From Pseudomonas sp. PB106 (GTDB lineage Bacteria > Pseudomonadota > Gammaproteobacteria > Pseudomonadales > Pseudomonadaceae), in NCBI RefSeq assembly GCF_009764645.1, contig NZ_RWIM01000099.1:1-64000 (forward strand): a DNA stretch of 64,000 bases. The letters are read 5' to 3'. Of the stretch, positions 62,274 through 64,000 are shown piece after piece; the stretch's first letter is position 1; every line of letters begins with the position of its first letter. The translations under genes were made by a program, and so were the position numbers. The notes below the pieces were generated by a model. The model worked only from the letters and a program-made list of their open reading frames with translations, was not told the DNA's origin and did not search any database.

Positions 62274-63647
62274 GTGAGTGAAGTCCAGTCAAAGGAGCTG
62301 ACGGCCAGAACGGCCTCGGCGGTTCCTGTTCTCATCAGCGTGGCGGTGAGTTCGTTCATGGTTGCGCTGGATGTCACGGCGTTGAATGTGGCGCTGCCCA
62401 GCATCGGTCAGGACTTGTCGACCGGGATGGATCGCCTGCAATGGATTGCCGGTGCCTACACGTTGGTGTTCGCCAGTTTGCTGTTGTCAGCGGGCGCGTT
62501 GAGTGACCGCTTGGGTGCGCGCAAGGTGTTCGTGTTTGCGTTGTTGGTGTTCACCCTGGCATCGGTGGCCTGTGGACTGGCGCCCAACGTGGTCGCTCTG
62601 ATCGGCGCCCGCGCGGTGCAAGGCATCGGTGCGGCATTGATGCTGCCGGGTTCCATGGCATTGCTGGTCGAAGCGTTCCCGGATGCCCAGCGTCGGGCGC
62701 GGGCCGTGGCTCTGTGGGGCGGTATTTCGGCATTAGCGTTGGTGGCCGGGCCGTTGCTCGGTGGGGCGCTGGTGGAATGGTTGAACTGGCGCTCGATTTT
62801 TTATCTGAACGTACCGTTTTGTCTGTTGGCGCTGGCCTGCTGCCTATCGCGTAGAAGTGCCTTGGCGGTGCAGCCGCGATCCATCGATTGGGCAGGGCAA
62901 ACGCTGTCGGCACTGGCGTTGGTGTCATTGATCTTTGCCCTGATCGAGGGGCCTGTGTGGGGCTGGCAACATCCTTGGGTGGTGGCGACGTTGCTGGCCG
63001 CGCTGGCGTTGGCGGTAGCTTTCATTTATTCGCAGAAAAAACAGCGTGAACCGATGTTGCCGTTGAGCCTGTTTGCCTCGAGGACGTTTTCCGCCGCGAT
63101 CGGTGCGGGGTTCCTGCAAACCCTGGCGTATTACGGCAGCCTGTTCGTGCTGCCGTTTGCCTTGCAAGGGCAGGGGCGCAGCCCGGTCGAGGTCGGTGTG
63201 GCGATGATCCCGATGACCATTGCGACCGGCGTGATGGCCAGTCTGTCGGGGCGTCTGTCGAATCTGTTCGGTGCGCGGACGGTCGGTGCCGCTGGCATGT
63301 TGTGTGGCGCGCTGGGCGCGGCGTTGTTGGCGTTGTATGGCCTGGATCGGCTCAGCCTGTTGATCGGTGGCCTGTTGATCGGCCTCGGTGGCGCGACGTT
63401 GCCGGTGATTGTCGGCGCATGCCTGGCCAGCGTGCCGAGCGGCAAGGTCGGGGTCGGCTCGGGCGTACTCAACGCCGCGCGGCAATGTGGCGGCGTGACC
63501 GGCATTGCTTTGCTGGGGGCCGCCCTTGAGGGGGCGGGACGTTCCAGTGGTGCGTTGTCGATCATTGCCCTGGCGTTTCTCGCTGCCGGCCTGTTGACGG
63601 TGTTGCGGTTGTACACCGTCGAGGTCGATACGGTGAGTGAATGCTGA
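62274..63647 (+). CDS. MFS drug exporter, DHA2 (QacA/EmrB-like) family
   Basis: A protein of 457 residues. The GTG at 62274 (MSEVQSKELTARTAS) has GAGG about nine bases before it. An alternative GTG is at 62259. Family motifs are SSFMVALDVTALNVALPSIGQDL, GALSDRLGARKVFVFAL, RAVQGIGAALMLPGSMALL and LVAGPLLGGALVEWLNWRSIFYLNVPF. About 14 membrane helices are expected. It probably exports toxic organic compounds by proton antiport and is likely regulated by the divergent LysR protein. Confidence 0.92.
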   Translation: MSEVQSKELTARTASAVPVLISVAVSSFMVALDVTALNVALPSIGQDLSTGMDRLQWIAGAYTLVFASLLLSAGALSDRLGARKVFVFALLVFTLASVACGLAPNVVALIGARAVQGIGAALMLPGSMALLVEAFPDAQRRARAVALWGGISALALVAGPLLGGALVEWLNWRSIFYLNVPFCLLALACCLSRRSALAVQPRSIDWAGQTLSALALVSLIFALIEGPVWGWQHPWVVATLLAALALAVAFIYSQKKQREPMLPLSLFASRTFSAAIGAGFLQTLAYYGSLFVLPFALQGQGRSPVEVGVAMIPMTIATGVMASLSGRLSNLFGARTVGAAGMLCGALGAALLALYGLDRLSLLIGGLLIGLGGATLPVIVGACLASVPSGKVGVGSGVLNAARQCGGVTGIALLGAALEGAGRSSGALSIIALAFLAAGLLTVLRLYTVEVDTVSEC

Positions 63648-63679
63648 GCGGTACAGGACCGCGGAGTGTTCGAATGGGT

Positions 63680-63729
63680 CAACGATGGGTTGCCGGGTCG
63701 CGAGTGTGCGAGCAGGCAACCCATCGTTG
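63680..63729. repeat. 15-base perfect inverted repeat
   Basis: CAACGATGGGTTGCC and GGCAACCCATCGTTG flank a 20-base spacer after the exporter gene. A second stem (GGCAGGG / CCCTGCC) lies at 63764-63788. No T-run follows either, so they are probably extragenic palindromes or weak terminators between convergent genes. Confidence 0.7.
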
Positions 63730-63828
63730 CGATGTAGCGTTCGATTGTGAAAGAGCGGTTTCGGCAGGGGCTAAAGCGTCCCTGCCAAAGGTGTTTCATA
63801 AAACGTTGTTCAGGCTCGAATCAGCGGG

Positions 63829-64000
63829 TTACTCACCAGCATCCAGCGTGTTGTCGAATGCAGTAATGGCAGGTGCTTCACCGGACAAGCCGAGGTTGCT
63901 CCAGCGCTCACGAACACGTTCGTAAACGGATTCGCGCAGCAATGTGCGGGTCGGGAAATTACGGATGTTGCGGTAATCCTTGCAGGCGTTGATCAGCGCT
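63829..64000 (-). CDS. Unknown protein, C-terminal 56 residues (partial)
   Basis: A minus-strand frame runs from the window edge (ALINACKDYRNIRNFPTRTL) to TAA at 63829-63831, ending ITAFDNTLDAGE. Codon use is native and the frame is open to the edge, so it is the 3' end of a longer gene. It is helical, with one cysteine. I do not recognise the family. Confidence 0.6.
   Translation of the reverse strand, partial: ALINACKDYRNIRNFPTRTLLRESVYERVRERWSNLGLSGEAPAITAFDNTLDAGE

Overview
The window is a stretch of bacterial chromosome with high GC content. Every recognisable gene fits a Pseudomonas of the fluorescens type: the imuA-imuB-dnaE2 mutagenesis cassette, a CsgG/DUF4810/DUF799 lipoprotein trio, an agu2ABCA'-type agmatine operon, tandem DUF6124 proteins, and several classes of REP-like palindromes scattered between genes. 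No rRNA, CRISPR array, transposase, integrase or phage structural gene was seen. The genus assignment is inferred from gene content and repeat style.

Layout. 1-4989: end of imuA, then imuB and dnaE2 (inducible translesion synthesis). 5003-7119: three-lipoprotein operon bracketed by two 104-bp palindromic repeats. 7161-15340: a minus-strand catabolic operon (polyamine-type ABC importer, two amidohydrolases, flavin reductase-like protein) with a divergent GntR/FCD regulator. 15474-24170: hybrid histidine kinase, UvrA-like ATPase without the UvrB-binding insert, a GRAM/PH-like protein, hotdog thioesterase, diguanylate cyclase and small exported proteins. 24232-24703: a non-coding element full of spurious ORFs. 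24704-34888: GAF histidine kinase, TonB-dependent siderophore receptor with terminator, YghU-type glutathione transferase, LysR regulator, DUF2798, cupin, ThDP-dependent oxidase/synthase-like enzyme and DUF72. 34997-40095: MHS-type transporter and a four-gene PhnCDE-like oxyanion importer. 40448-45575: membrane diguanylate cyclase, RidA, two LysR regulators, and a lower-GC radical SAM/SPASM protein. 45687-51003: agmatine operon (cytoplasmic deiminase, N-carbamoylputrescine amidase, polyamine-binding protein, twin-arginine exported deiminase) plus a GlxA/AraC regulator. 51004-52237: structured-looking leader and two DUF6124 genes. 52453-53481: exported epoxide-hydrolase-like enzyme. 53774-56683: a lower-GC two-gene islet encoding a small acidic protein and an 837-residue cysteine-rich protein with a C-terminal candidate nuclease motif. 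56851-59028: tRNA-Gln(UUG) and rlhA. 59240-63647: two RidA proteins with an NTF2-like protein, a beta-class GST, a LysR regulator and a 14-TM-type exporter. The window ends in a partial unknown minus-strand gene.

How the parts work together. The clearest functional units are the SOS-type polymerase cassette, the transport-plus-hydrolysis operon at 7-15 kb, the Phn-like importer, and the agmatine operon, where a periplasmic deiminase, a binding protein and cytoplasmic enzymes form a route from external agmatine to putrescine. The strongest candidates for undescribed biology are the cysteine-rich putative nuclease with its small partner (53774-56683), the radical SAM protein with a C-terminal NxDV...GxF.SG..HY module (43558-44718), the DUF6124 pair with its leader (51181-52237), and the variant amidohydrolase lacking the usual HxH metal motif (7835-9322).
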